A DNA stretch of 64,000 bases, taken from assembly GCA_017549565.1 (NCBI GenBank), contig JAFYUI010000005.1, positions 1 through 64,000 on the forward strand, read 5' to 3'. Numbering within the stretch: the stretch's first letter is position 1; every line of letters starts with the position of its first letter. The notes under the pieces were generated by a model, which was not told where the DNA came from, made no database searches, and saw only the letters and a list, made by a program, of their open reading frames with translations. A program made the position numbers and the translations under genes. Origin of the DNA: Clostridia bacterium. Lineage in GTDB: Bacteria > Bacillota > Clostridia > Oscillospirales > Acutalibacteraceae. Shown here in pieces: positions 41,553-50,116 of the stretch.

Positions 41553-41570
41553 TGCTATCCAATTTTCAAA

Positions 41571-41599
41571 TTGACAGTTTGGGGAAAATGGTATATAAT
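41571..41599 (+). promoter_or_regulatory. Promoter of murA
   Basis: TTGACA (41571-41576) and TATAAT (41594-41599) match consensus with a 17-base spacer. Confidence 0.88.
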
Positions 41600-41676
41600 A
41601 ACTTTATAGTTTTGATTTGAATTTTAGTTTTAGGGCATAATTATTTTGTGAATTAAAAGTGATAGGAGGGAATTTG

Positions 41677-42963
41677 ATGGAGAAGTTTGTGATTTCCGGC
41701 GGTAACCGCTTATGCGGTGAAGTTAGGATAAGCGGTGCAAAAAATGCCGCAGTCGCAATTCTTCCGGCAGTTTTACTTGCCGACAGTCCTTCGGTTATTG
41801 AAAATCTTCCTAACATTTCCGACGTGACAAACATTTTACAGGTTTTGTCAATGCTTGGCGCAAAGGTTAGGTTTATAAATAAATCCACTGTTGAAATTGA
41901 TCCCCAAAATGTAAATTCCTTTGTTGTTTCACCCCAAATGGCAGAGGGGATGCGTGCGTCAAGTTATTTTTTGGGCGCATTGCTTGGCAGAATGAAAAAA
42001 GCCCGTGTTGCACCACCCGGTGGCTGCAATTTCGGTGTTCGCCCAATTGACCAGCATATCAAGGGCTTTGAAATGCTTGGCGCAAGGGTTTCCTTTGAAA
42101 AGGGTATGGTTGACGCAAGGGCAGATGAGCTTCGCGGCAGCAGTGTTTATTTGGATGTTGTGTCGGTTGGCGCTACTATAAACATAATGCTTGCGGCGGC
42201 AAAAGCCAGTGGCCTTACCGTTATTGAAAACGCCGCGCGTGAGCCACACATTGTTGACCTTGCGAACTATTTAAACTCTATGGGTGCAAATATAATGGGC
42301 GCCGGCACAAGCGTTATTAAAATTCGCGGTGTCGAAAATCTTCAAGGCACAACCTACAGCATAATACCCGACCAAATCGAAGCCGGCACATATATGGCGG
42401 CTGCGGTTGCAACACAGGGTGATGTGCTTATAAATAATGTTACACCAAAGCATTTGGAATCTATTATTGCAAAGCTTCGTGAAACGGGTGCTGTTATTAC
42501 CGAATTTGATGAGGCGGTGCGTGTTACTATGGACCGTCGCCCAAGAAAATGCAATGTTAAAACAATGCCGCACCCCGGCTTTCCGACCGATATGCAACCC
42601 CAAATGGCAACCGTTTTAGCCATTGCCGAGGGGACAAGCATTGTGACCGAGGGTGTTTGGGACAACCGTTTCAGATATATTGAACAGCTCACCTTAATGG
42701 GTGCTGATGCTCAGGTTGACGGTAAAACCGCCGTTATTACAGGCGTTGAAAAGCTTGTTGCCGCCCCTGTAAAAGCGGTTGATTTGCGTGCGGGTGCTGC
42801 AATGCTTATTGCGGGCTTGGTGGCAGAGGGTGAAACCGTTGTTGAGGAAATTGAGCGTATTGACCGCGGCTATGAGGATGTAGTTGAAAAGCTTACAAAC
42901 CTTGGTGCTGACATTAAGCGTGTTTATTATCCTGATGGAATTGAAATTTTAAAACAAGCATAA
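41677..42963 (+). CDS. murA: UDP-N-acetylglucosamine 1-carboxyvinyltransferase
   Basis: The 428-residue protein begins EKFVISGGNRLCGEVRISGA then KNAAVAILPA and has PPGGCNFGVRPIDQHIKGFE, in which the cysteine is the catalytic, fosfomycin-reactive residue. It catalyses the first committed step of peptidoglycan synthesis. I chose the ATG at 41677 because AGGAGGG is seven bases upstream; the GTG at 41659 precedes that site. The next gene, walJ-like, follows after 53 bases. Confidence 0.96.
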   Translation: MEKFVISGGNRLCGEVRISGAKNAAVAILPAVLLADSPSVIENLPNISDVTNILQVLSMLGAKVRFINKSTVEIDPQNVNSFVVSPQMAEGMRASSYFLGALLGRMKKARVAPPGGCNFGVRPIDQHIKGFEMLGARVSFEKGMVDARADELRGSSVYLDVVSVGATINIMLAAAKASGLTVIENAAREPHIVDLANYLNSMGANIMGAGTSVIKIRGVENLQGTTYSIIPDQIEAGTYMAAAVATQGDVLINNVTPKHLESIIAKLRETGAVITEFDEAVRVTMDRRPRKCNVKTMPHPGFPTDMQPQMATVLAIAEGTSIVTEGVWDNRFRYIEQLTLMGADAQVDGKTAVITGVEKLVAAPVKAVDLRAGAAMLIAGLVAEGETVVEEIERIDRGYEDVVEKLTNLGADIKRVYYPDGIEILKQA

Positions 42964-43016
42964 TTCACAGGTCAACTGCGGTTGGCCTGTTTATCTTATT
43001 AAAGGGTGGTGATTTT

Positions 43017-43805
43017 TTGTCAATAATTTGTCCGCTTTTCAGCAGTTCAAGTGGCAACTGCACATACATAGGTTTTGAAAACAAGGGCATTTTGGTGGAT
43101 GCGGGTGCATCCTTTAAGGGTATTTGTGAAAATTTAACTGCCATTGGCGGTAATATTGATGAAATTTCCGCCGTTTTCATTACACACGAGCACGATGACC
43201 ACATTAAAGGGCTCAAAACCCTTTTAAACAAAACCAACGCAACCCTTTATGCATCCGAAAAAACACTTAATGCATTGGCTTTGTATGATAAAATCCCCGC
43301 AAAAACACAGGTTTGTGTTTTTGATAGTGCACAATTAGAGGTTGGCGGCATTGTTGCAACTCGCTTTGCCACAAGCCACGACTGTGATGGCTCAAGCGGG
43401 TATAGATTTTTAATGCCAGACCAAAAAAGCATTGCCGTTTGTACCGATAGCGGTGTTGTAACCGATGAAATGCGTAATGCTGTTTCGGGCTGTGATGCGG
43501 TGCTGTTAGAGTCTAACCACGACCTTGATATGCTTAAAAAAGGGCCATATCCGCCACACCTTAAAGTGCGAATTTTGTCGGATAGGGGACACCTTTCAAA
43601 CAATGCTTGTGCGGCCGAGCTACCAGCCCTTTTAAATGGTGGCACAACAAGGTTTATTTTGGGGCATTTAAGTCAGCACAACAATACCCCAATGCTTGCA
43701 AAAGCCACTGCTGAGGCGGCTCTTTTAAGGTGTGGTGCCCAAAATAATAAGGATTATTTTCTAACGGTTGCAAGGCCGAAAATCAGCGGGGTGACGGTTA
43801 TATGA
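43017..43805 (+). CDS. WalJ/YycJ-like metallo-beta-lactamase-fold hydrolase
   Basis: The 262-residue protein starts at a TTG (43017) with GGGTGGTG upstream. It has FSSSSGNCTYI at the N-terminus, FITHEHDDHIKGL (the HxHxDH metal motif), and SNHDLDMLKKGPYPPHLK and GHLSQHNNTPML near the end. This is the WalJ/YycJ pattern. In Bacillus WalJ links cell division and replication and may be an exonuclease. The walRKHI genes are not here, but rlmH follows with an ATGA overlap, as in the canonical walJ-rlmH neighbourhood. Confidence 0.9.
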   Translation: MSIICPLFSSSSGNCTYIGFENKGILVDAGASFKGICENLTAIGGNIDEISAVFITHEHDDHIKGLKTLLNKTNATLYASEKTLNALALYDKIPAKTQVCVFDSAQLEVGGIVATRFATSHDCDGSSGYRFLMPDQKSIAVCTDSGVVTDEMRNAVSGCDAVLLESNHDLDMLKKGPYPPHLKVRILSDRGHLSNNACAAELPALLNGGTTRFILGHLSQHNNTPMLAKATAEAALLRCGAQNNKDYFLTVARPKISGVTVI

Positions 43806-44281
43806 TTAAGGTAACAATAATCGCCCTTGGAAAGCTAAAAGAAAAATATTTGCGTGACGCAACCGCCGAATATGAAAAGCGACTTTCACGCTATTGTCAG
43901 TTGGATATTGTGGAAATTGAGCCGATACGCCTGCCCGAAAAGCCATCGCTTGCAGAAATTGATACTTCCCTTGAAAAAGAGGCCGAGATGATATTTAAAA
44001 AAATCCCCAAAAACAACGAGATTTTTGCCCTTTGTGTTGAGGGTAAGCAGCTTTCAAGCGAGGGTCTTGCCCAAAGTGTTTTAAATTTGTCACAGCAGGG
44101 CAGGGGAATAACCTTTATAATTGGCAGCTCTTATGGTTTGAGCGAAAGGGTAAAGCAAATTTCACATACACGGTTGTCACTTTCAAAAATGACCTTTCCG
44201 CATCAGCTTTTCAGGGTAATGCTGCTTGAACAGGTGTATCGCGCCTTCAAAATTAACGAGGGCTCGACCTATCACAAATAA
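43802..44281 (+). CDS. rlmH: 23S rRNA pseudouridine-1915 N3-methyltransferase
   Basis: The 159-residue SPOUT methyltransferase starts MIKVTIIALGKLKEKYLRDA and has TFIIGSSYGLSERVKQ (the SAM-binding knot, usually GGxxG) and SKMTFPHQLFRVMLLEQVYR, highly conserved in RlmH. It methylates pseudouridine 1915 in helix 69. The start overlaps the previous stop by four bases. Confidence 0.96.
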   Translation: MIKVTIIALGKLKEKYLRDATAEYEKRLSRYCQLDIVEIEPIRLPEKPSLAEIDTSLEKEAEMIFKKIPKNNEIFALCVEGKQLSSEGLAQSVLNLSQQGRGITFIIGSSYGLSERVKQISHTRLSLSKMTFPHQLFRVMLLEQVYRAFKINEGSTYHK

Positions 44282-44306
44282 TATATAATATATTGTCAAA
44301 AAATGC

Positions 44307-44335
44307 TTGACCTTTTTATGACGGTGTGGTATAAT
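44307..44335 (+). promoter_or_regulatory. Promoter of the rpmG-secE-nusG unit
   Basis: TTGACC (44307-44312) and TATAAT (44330-44335) are 17 bases apart, with TG one base before the -10 box. Confidence 0.82.
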
Positions 44336-44341
44336 TCTATT

Positions 44342-44530
44342 ACCTCTGAAAAGGTCTTTTTTTTTGCAATAAAGACCGGTTTGAAAGGGCTTTCAACATA
44401 TCGTGTGGTGCTTTTCGTACGCCTCAAAATGTGGTGTATGACACGGTTGTTTAAGACCTCGACCGAGGGAGGCGTTTACTTTTACAAGAGTAAAAGCAAA
44501 AAATATTTCCGTAAAGCGGGAGGTGCCGTT
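44342..44530 (+). promoter_or_regulatory. Structured leader of rpmG
   Basis: The transcript has about 190 untranslated bases. ACCT and AGGT flank a short loop before CTTTTTTTTT at 44340-44366 (weak attenuator). ACGCCTC (44419-44425) pairs perfectly with GAGGCGT (44470-44476) and encloses GTGTATGACAC, which forms its own hairpin. TTTTAC and GTAAAA pair just before the ribosome site. This suggests autogenous control of L33 or a transcription attenuator. I do not recognise the RNA family. Confidence 0.45.
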
Positions 44531-44680
44531 ATGAGAGTTAAAATCACACTTGCTTGCACAGAATGTAAGCAACGCAACTACAACACAATGAAGAACAAGA
44601 AGAACGACCCCGACAGACTTGAAATGAACAAGTACTGCAGGTTCTGCAAAAAGCACACCCTTCACAAGGAAACAAAGTAG
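44531..44680 (+). CDS. rpmG: 50S ribosomal protein L33
   Basis: The ATG at 44531, seven bases after GGGAGG, opens a 49-residue L33: [20 protein letters not shown] followed by [20 protein letters not shown] and KHTLHKETK. It keeps both CxxC pairs, so it is the zinc-binding type. The longer open frame from 44303 includes the promoter and leader and is not coding. secE follows after 11 bases. Confidence 0.96.
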   Translation: MRVKITLACTECKQRNYNTMKNKKNDPDRLEMNKYCRFCKKHTLHKETK

Positions 44681-44691
44681 GAGGCAGCAAG

Positions 44692-45387
44692 ATGAAACTT
44701 ATAAACAAAATTTGTCAAATCGCTGCTATTGTTTTCGGTATTGGTGCAATTGTAATGTTCTTCATGCCCTTTGCCACCTTTACAGCAGACAAAACTTCCG
44801 AAACCTTTATTGCCGCACAGTTGGCATTTGGTACTGAGGTTGACTTTGCAGGTATTGGATACAATTTGGCAAAATCTTCAAAGCTTTTATTTGTCTTTTT
44901 ACTCACTGCTTTTGCAGGGGTTTTAAGCATATTTGGCTTTAAGAACAAAGGTATTCGTTACACCGTTTCGGGTGTAGGTCTTTTCAACGCCATCTTTATG
45001 TTGGTTGTTGCATTGTCTAAAACAGGCAAATTTATCGATAAGCGCCCCTTACCCAACATCACAAGTGTTGATTACACTGTTTGGGTAATAATTGCAGTTG
45101 TTGTGGCTTTCTTATTTGCTGTATTTGCAATTGCTTATTTGTTTATCGATGACTATCTTGAAGTTATGGCTTCTAATGGTACAAAGAAAACAATTTTGTA
45201 CCGCGTTATCCATTTCCTTAGAGATTATAAGAGCGAAATTAAAAAGATTGTTTGGCCAAATTACAAGGAAGTTATTAAAAACACAGGTATAGTTTTGATT
45301 ATGTGCGCAGTTGTAGGCGTTTTAATCTGGGCTGTTGACTTTGGTTTGGGTAAACTTATCGAATTGATTTTAAACAGCGTTAAGTAA
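44692..45387 (+). CDS. secE: SecE with N-terminal four-helix membrane extension
   Basis: The last 60 residues (IHFLRDYKSEIKKIVWPNYK, then EVIKNTGIVLIMCAVVGVLI) are a complete SecE, the essential small subunit of the SecYEG translocase, in its usual place between rpmG and nusG. Firmicutes SecE is normally about 60-75 residues. Here 231 residues are encoded. The first 160 hold four membrane segments (about 8-28, 63-82, 90-111 and 128-154) of a family I do not know. GGAGG precedes the ATG at 44692 and no other ribosome site precedes the SecE part. The extension therefore seems real. Confidence 0.9.
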   Translation: MKLINKICQIAAIVFGIGAIVMFFMPFATFTADKTSETFIAAQLAFGTEVDFAGIGYNLAKSSKLLFVFLLTAFAGVLSIFGFKNKGIRYTVSGVGLFNAIFMLVVALSKTGKFIDKRPLPNITSVDYTVWVIIAVVVAFLFAVFAIAYLFIDDYLEVMASNGTKKTILYRVIHFLRDYKSEIKKIVWPNYKEVIKNTGIVLIMCAVVGVLIWAVDFGLGKLIELILNSVK

Positions 45388-45403
45388 TCCTTGGAGGTAA
45401 ATC

Positions 45404-45934
45404 ATGTCTGAAACAAAAGAAGCAAGATGGTATGTTGTCCATACCTATTCAGGATATGAAAACAAGGTAGCAAGCGACCTTGCCACAATGGTGGAAAGTC
45501 GCGGAATGCAGGATTTAATACAAGATATTAAAATCCCGATGGAAACCGTAACCGAAATTAAGGAAGATAAAATTCGCGAGGTTGAGCGTAAAATTTTCCC
45601 CGGTTATGTGTTAATTAAAATGATAGTAACCGACGACAGCTGGTATGTTGTAAGAAACATCCGCGGTTGTACAGGTTTTGTGGGTCCGGCTTCTAAGCCC
45701 GTTCCCCTTACCGATGATGAGGTTGCTGCCCTTGGCGTAGAAAAGCACAGCGTTGAGGTTGGTTATAAAGACGGTGATATTGTTAAAATTATCAGCGGTC
45801 CGTTGGAAGGATATACAGGCACAGTTAAAACAGTTGATACTGAAAACAATAGTGTTTGTGTTGTTCTTTCAATGTTCGGCAGAGAAACTCCGGTTGAGTT
45901 AGAGCTTGACCAAATCTCTATCGAAAACAAATAA
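45404..45934 (+). CDS. nusG: Transcription termination/antitermination factor NusG
   Basis: The 176-residue protein has the NGN domain (ARWYVVHTYSGYENKVASDL, FPGYVLIKM, VRNIRGCTGFVG) and the KOW domain (GDIVKIISGPLEGYTGTVKT). It binds RNA polymerase and couples to ribosomes or Rho. TTGGAGG precedes the ATG at 45404. It lies 16 bases after secE. Confidence 0.97.
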   Translation: MSETKEARWYVVHTYSGYENKVASDLATMVESRGMQDLIQDIKIPMETVTEIKEDKIREVERKIFPGYVLIKMIVTDDSWYVVRNIRGCTGFVGPASKPVPLTDDEVAALGVEKHSVEVGYKDGDIVKIISGPLEGYTGTVKTVDTENNSVCVVLSMFGRETPVELELDQISIENK

Positions 45935-45939
45935 GTTAA

Positions 45940-46050
45940 TACGCAGAAATGCTTATTAAACCCCGACACAAAGAAGTGTCACGGTGGGAGGGACGGAATA
46001 TGACCGCCCCGCCAGGTATCAGACTATAAGATACTGTTACCACGAATTAT
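45940..46050 (+). promoter_or_regulatory. Candidate ribosomal-protein leader before rplK
   Basis: The 132-base gap between nusG and rplK is rich in pairing: CCCCGACACAAAGAAGTGTC contains ACAC/GTGT, GGGAGGGACGG can face CCGCCCCGCC, and GTATC pairs with GATAC (46014-46032). L1 is known to regulate this operon by binding an mRNA site like its rRNA target, so this is a likely place for it. I did not identify the exact site. Confidence 0.5.
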
Positions 46051-46066
46051 GGAGGTGCAAATAAAA

Positions 46067-46492
46067 ATGGCTCAAAAAATTACTGGCTACATTAAGTTAC
46101 AAATCCCCGCAGGTAAAGCAACACCAGCCCCACCTGTAGGTCCTGCTCTCGGTCAACATGGTGTTAACATCATGGCTTTCACCAAGGAGTTTAACGAAAG
46201 AACTAAGAACGATGTTGGTCTTATCATTCCTGTAGTAATTACAGTTTATGCTGACCGTTCTTTCAGCTTCATCACAAAGACTCCGCCTGCTGCTGTTCTT
46301 ATTAAGAAGGCTTGCGGTATTGAAAGCGCATCAGGCACACCTAACAAAACTAAGGTTGCAAAAATCACAAGAGAGCAAGTACAAAAAATCGCTGAAACTA
46401 AAATGCCCGACTTAAACGCTGCTTCTATCGAATCTGCTATGAGCATGATCGCCGGTACAGCACGCAGCATGGGTATCGAAGTTGTAGATTAG
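46067..46492 (+). CDS. rplK: 50S ribosomal protein L11
   Basis: The 141-residue protein begins [20 protein letters not shown] and has [20 protein letters not shown], the highly conserved L11 N-terminal domain, and the GTP-ase-centre C-terminal domain ending SMGIEVVD. I chose the ATG at 46067 because GGAGGTG lies ten bases upstream; the earlier ATG at 46049 overlaps that site. Confidence 0.98.
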   Translation: MAQKITGYIKLQIPAGKATPAPPVGPALGQHGVNIMAFTKEFNERTKNDVGLIIPVVITVYADRSFSFITKTPPAAVLIKKACGIESASGTPNKTKVAKITREQVQKIAETKMPDLNAASIESAMSMIAGTARSMGIEVVD

Positions 46493-46540
46493 TTCTCTCT
46501 CGTGGGAGGAAAATTCCGATTAACCACTTGGAGGTAAAAA

Positions 46541-47236
46541 ATGAAACACGGTAAAAAATATAATGAAACCGCAAAGCTTATTGAAACAGGTAAGCTTTAC
46601 GATGTTAACGAAGCTGTAGAATTGGTTGTAAAAACCGCTACTGCTAAATTCGACGAAACAGTTGAAATTCACGTTCGTTTGGGTGTTGACTCACGCCACG
46701 CTGACCAACAGGTTCGCGGCGCTGTTGTTCTTCCCAACGGTACTGGTAAAAAGGTTAGAACCCTTGTTATCGCTAAGGGCGACAAGGCAGACGCTGCAGT
46801 TGCTGCCGGTTCTGACTATGTTGGCGCAGAAGAAATGATTGCTAAAATCCAAAACGAAAACTGGCTCGATTTCGACGTTGTTATCGCAACACCTGATATG
46901 ATGGGTCTTGTTGGTCGTCTTGGTAAGGTTTTAGGTCCTCGTGGCTTAATGCCTACTCCTAAGGCAGGTACTGTTACACCTGATGTTGCTAAGGCAGTTA
47001 CCGAAGCAAAAGCAGGTAAGATTGAATACCGTCTTGATAAAACAAACATCATTCACTGCCCAATTGGTAAGGTATCTTTCGGTGCAGAAAAAGTTCAAGA
47101 AAACTTTGACGCTTTAATGGGCGCTATTATCAAAGCAAAGCCCGCTGCTACCAAGGGTCAATATGTTAAGTCTTGCGTTCTCGCAACTACTATGGGCCCC
47201 GGCGTGAAGATTAACGTTGCTAAATTTGGCAACTAA
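46541..47236 (+). CDS. rplA: 50S ribosomal protein L1
   Basis: The 231-residue protein is full-length L1, with [40 protein letters not shown] and [13 protein letters not shown]1 forms the mobile stalk at the E site and represses its own operon. TTGGAGG precedes the ATG. A strong terminator directly follows, and rplJ-rplL, usually next, are absent. Confidence 0.98.
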   Translation: MKHGKKYNETAKLIETGKLYDVNEAVELVVKTATAKFDETVEIHVRLGVDSRHADQQVRGAVVLPNGTGKKVRTLVIAKGDKADAAVAAGSDYVGAEEMIAKIQNENWLDFDVVIATPDMMGLVGRLGKVLGPRGLMPTPKAGTVTPDVAKAVTEAKAGKIEYRLDKTNIIHCPIGKVSFGAEKVQENFDALMGAIIKAKPAATKGQYVKSCVLATTMGPGVKINVAKFGN

Positions 47237-47250
47237 TTAAATTAAAAGAA

Positions 47251-47292
47251 AAATGGGTATTTTCAAGTTTAACTTGTAAATACCCACTTTTT
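47251..47292 (+). terminator. Terminator after rplA
   Basis: AAATGGGTATTTTCAAGTT and AACTTGTAAATACCCACTTT pair over about 18 positions with one or two mismatches, followed by TTTAT. Confidence 0.88.
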
Positions 47293-47308
47293 ATATTTGA
47301 GGATTTTT

Positions 47309-47806
47309 ATGAATAAGAAGAAAATGTATATTTTAAGCATACTTACACTTTTATGGACGGGCTTTATCTTTTCAATGTCCTTAAAGGTTGGGGAGGATTC
47401 CGGTCGCTTAAGTGGTGGCGTGCTTAATATTATACTTGACATAATTTCACCCTTGTGGGAAAATATATTTGGCCCCATAACCAATGACGGCATTGAGTTT
47501 TTTCATCATTTTATTCGAAAAGCGGCGCATTTTACCGAATTTATGATACTTGGCATTTTTGCACTTTCAACCGCATTAAATTTTGAAAAATTAAGGTTAA
47601 AATGGTTTGTTGCTTTATCTTATGGCACACTTATTGCATCACTTGATGAAACCTTACAACTTTTTGTTGAGGGTAGGGCAGGCAGAGTAGCGGATGTCTG
47701 CATTGATTTTTGCGGTGTGCTTACAGGGGTTATTTTAATAATTTTATTTTCAAAAATCAGAGGTGGAAGCTTTGGAAAAGGTAATAAATGCGTTAAAGCA
47801 AAATAA
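47309..47806 (+). CDS. VanZ-like membrane protein
   Basis: From the ATG at 47309 (GAGG upstream) the product has 165 residues with four membrane segments. HHFIRKAAHFTEFMILGIFA and SLDETLQLFVEGRAGRVADV, followed by CIDFCGVLTG, are the VanZ family pattern (H-F-x-E, D-E-x-x-Q, R-x-x-D-x-x-x-D). Members raise teicoplanin resistance in some Gram-positives, but most have no known role. It overlaps the next gene by 35 bases. Confidence 0.88.
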   Translation: MNKKKMYILSILTLLWTGFIFSMSLKVGEDSGRLSGGVLNIILDIISPLWENIFGPITNDGIEFFHHFIRKAAHFTEFMILGIFALSTALNFEKLRLKWFVALSYGTLIASLDETLQLFVEGRAGRVADVCIDFCGVLTGVILIILFSKIRGGSFGKGNKCVKAK

Positions 47807-48413
47807 TATAAATGTAATTGCTTGCAAAACAAAGGATGAAATCCCTGCAATAGTTGAGGATATGCTCTTTGAGGGTGCAAAAATTTCATCGGGCGGCTCA
47901 GTTTCGCTTGTTGAAAGTGGTGTTTGGGAGGTTATAAACAAGCCCTGCTATAATTTTTACAATCGAAACAAACCGGGCATAACCCCCGAAGAGCAACAGC
48001 AAGTCTTTAAAGAAATTATTGGCTGTGATTTTTATTTTTGCTCGGCAAATGCTGTAACCGAAAAGGGCGAGCTTTTAAATGTCGACGGTTTTTCAAATCG
48101 CATTTCCGCCATTGCTTTTGGCCCTAAAAAAGTTATTATGGTGGTTGGCAAAAACAAAATTGTAAAAAATTTAAACGATGCATTTTTGCGTGTAAAAAAA
48201 GTTGCTGCACCTAAAAACTGTGTGCGACTTGGCATTGATAACCCTTGTGCAAAATTAGGACACTGTGTGTCACTTTTAAATAACGACAACCCCGATTTTG
48301 CCGACGGCTGCCAAAACCCCCGCCGCATTTGTGTAAACTATCTTGTGTCCGGCCGACAACGCCCCGAAAAGCGCTTAACCGTTATTTTATGTGAAGAAGA
48401 TTTGGGATATTAA
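47772..48413 (+). CDS. LUD-domain protein (LutC/YkgG-like)
   Basis: The 213-residue protein has ISSGGSVSLVESGVWEVI and FCSANAVTEKGELLNVDGFS NRISAI-type sequence, with FGPKKVIMVVG, that define the LUD (DUF162) fold. Related proteins (LutC, YkgG) take part in lactate oxidation, but the lutAB partners are absent. The cysteine-containing DNPCAKLGHCVSLLNNDNPD stretch may bind a metal. I favour the TTG at 47772, five bases after AGGTGG; a GTG at 47763 would add three residues. It overlaps vanZ-like and shares its mRNA. Confidence 0.82.
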   Translation: MEKVINALKQNNINVIACKTKDEIPAIVEDMLFEGAKISSGGSVSLVESGVWEVINKPCYNFYNRNKPGITPEEQQQVFKEIIGCDFYFCSANAVTEKGELLNVDGFSNRISAIAFGPKKVIMVVGKNKIVKNLNDAFLRVKKVAAPKNCVRLGIDNPCAKLGHCVSLLNNDNPDFADGCQNPRRICVNYLVSGRQRPEKRLTVILCEEDLGY

Positions 48414-48417
48414 AATT

Positions 48418-48449
48418 AAAACCCACTTAGCATTGCTAAGTGGGTTTTT
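48418..48449. terminator. Shared terminator between the LUD and SufB-like genes
   Basis: AAACCCACTTAGC and GCTAAGTGGGTTT form the stem, T-rich after it and A-rich before it. Confidence 0.87.
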
Positions 48450-48459
48450 GTTATAGATA

Positions 48460-49377
48460 CTATTTTAAAAATCCGTTTACGATTTGTTCTTCAGCTTGTT
48501 GCTCCGAAAGGCCCAAAGTCATAAGTTTGATAAGCTGTTCGCCCGCAATTTTACCAATTGCCGCTTCGTGAATAAGGGCGGCATCAATATGGTTTGCGGT
48601 GATTTGGGGAAGGGCGGAAACATGGGCGTCATCCATAATAATGGCATCACATTCGGTGTGACCTGTGCAAATGTTATTGCCGTTAATACGGGAAACAAAA
48701 AGCTGATTTGACTTATCCTTCGCAACCGAGCGTGAAATTACATTAGCGCTTGAATTTTCACCGTTAAGGTCAACCGTAAAGTCGGTTTCGGCGTACTGAC
48801 TGCCGTGTGTCATAAGCTTTTCTTTAACTATAAGTGTTGCATCGTCGGAAAGTGTTGCCTTTGTAATGCGTTTTGTTGAATCAATGCCTTTAATTTGGGT
48901 GGTTTCCATTTCCATATAGCCACCATCAGCAATGTTGATAACGGTGGTGGGGTTCATATTTTTGCCGCCTTCACCGTCGCCCTCGCCAACATGCTTTTCA
49001 ACATATTTCACCTTGGCGTTTTTGCCAACAAAAAAGGTGTGAATACCATCGTGGCGTGATTCTTCGCTGCCGCAGTTGTGAATACCGCAGCCCGCAACAA
49101 TTTCGACATCACAGTTTTCACCAATTATAAAATCGTTATAAACCATTTCCTGTAAACCGCTTTCGCTGATAATTACAGGGATGTGGATTTTTTCACCAAC
49201 GGTGTTTGGTTTAATGATAATTTCGATGCCCGAAACACCCGCTTTTTCCTTTATGTCAACATTTTCGGTGATATGACGGGCGGAAAGCGCACCGTTTGCA
49301 CGAATATTAAATGCGCCCGACGGGGTGCCGTCGATATCGGCAATCATTTTTAAAAGCTCTTTTTCTGTGTTGTTCAT
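48460..49377 (-). CDS. SufB/SufD-like scaffold subunit of a minimal SUF system
   Basis: The 305-residue protein is a beta-helical SufBD core without the long N-terminal region of normal SufB (about 470 residues). GHTECDAIIMDDAHVSALPQ keeps a cysteine where SufB has its cluster-forming Cys405, and ALIHEAAIGKIAGEQL keeps the His-Glu pair. It should form a complex with the adjacent ATPase and assemble iron-sulfur clusters. The ATG at 49377 has GGAGGTG upstream, within the end of the ATPase gene. No cysteine desulfurase (sufS) or sufU lies nearby. The two-gene layout fits the SUF-like minimal system. Confidence 0.88.
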   Translation of the reverse strand: MNNTEKELLKMIADIDGTPSGAFNIRANGALSARHITENVDIKEKAGVSGIEIIIKPNTVGEKIHIPVIISESGLQEMVYNDFIIGENCDVEIVAGCGIHNCGSEESRHDGIHTFFVGKNAKVKYVEKHVGEGDGEGGKNMNPTTVINIADGGYMEMETTQIKGIDSTKRITKATLSDDATLIVKEKLMTHGSQYAETDFTVDLNGENSSANVISRSVAKDKSNQLFVSRINGNNICTGHTECDAIIMDDAHVSALPQITANHIDAALIHEAAIGKIAGEQLIKLMTLGLSEQQAEEQIVNGFLK

Positions 49378-49381
49378 TAAA

Positions 49382-50116
49382 TCACACCTCCAATGCGTCG
49401 GTCAGCACCTTGCAAGCGGCATCAGCTGCGTGTAGAAGAGATGGCAAAATTTCATCCTTTTTGCCTTCATCCTTAACACTTCCGTTTGCGATAACTACAA
49501 CCTTGTCGGCAATGTTTAAAATGCGTTCTTGGTGTGAGATAATTATAATGCTGCCACCAAGGGTATTATGCATTTTTTCAAAAACTTTAATTAAGCTGTT
49601 AAAGCTCCAAAGGTCGATACCTGCTTCGGGCTCGTCAAAAATTGAAACCTTAGTAGAACGCGCTAAAACAGTTGCAATTTCAATTCTTTTAAGCTCGCCG
49701 CCCGAAAGTGAAGCGTTAACCTCGCGGTTGATATAGTCCCTCGCACAAAGACCAACTTGTGACAAATAACCACAAGCTTTTGTAATGTCAATTTCTTCCC
49801 CTGCGGCAAGACTTATAAGGTCATAAACGGTGATACCCTTAAAGCGAACGGGCTGTTGAAAGGCAAAGCTTATGCCTTGATTTGCACGCTCGGTAATAGA
49901 AAGGTTTGTTATATCTTTGCCGTCTAAAAGAATTTGACCTGAGGTTGGGGTGATGATGCCGGCAATTATTTTTGCCAAGGTGGACTTACCGCCACCGTTG
50001 GGACCGGTAATAACTACAAAGCCGTCATCAATTTTAAGGTTTACATCCTTTAAAATTTGCTTTTCGGTGCCGTCTTCTGTTTCGGCAGAAAAGCATATGT
50101 TTTTAAGTTCTAACAT
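49382..50116 (-). CDS. SufC-like ATPase of a minimal SUF system
   Basis: The 244-residue ABC ATPase has Walker A GPNGGGKST, the signature LSGGELKR and Walker B VSIFDEPEAGIDLWSF. SufC proteins usually have DE(T/I)DSGLD at that place, so DEPEAGIDLWSF marks a divergent subgroup. The ATG at 50116 (GGAGG upstream) gives the family start MLELKNICFS; an earlier frame start at 50146 has no ribosome site. It precedes the SufB-like gene by four bases and overlaps the upstream C39-like gene by seven. Confidence 0.9.
   Translation of the reverse strand: MLELKNICFSAETEDGTEKQILKDVNLKIDDGFVVITGPNGGGKSTLAKIIAGIITPTSGQILLDGKDITNLSITERANQGISFAFQQPVRFKGITVYDLISLAAGEEIDITKACGYLSQVGLCARDYINREVNASLSGGELKRIEIATVLARSTKVSIFDEPEAGIDLWSFNSLIKVFEKMHNTLGGSIIIISHQERILNIADKVVVIANGSVKDEGKKDEILPSLLHAADAACKVLTDALEV

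Noticed and set aside
44303..44530. N-terminal extension of L33
   Set aside because: It contains the promoter and the structured leader. The ATG at 44531 has GGGAGG and gives a normal 49-residue L33.
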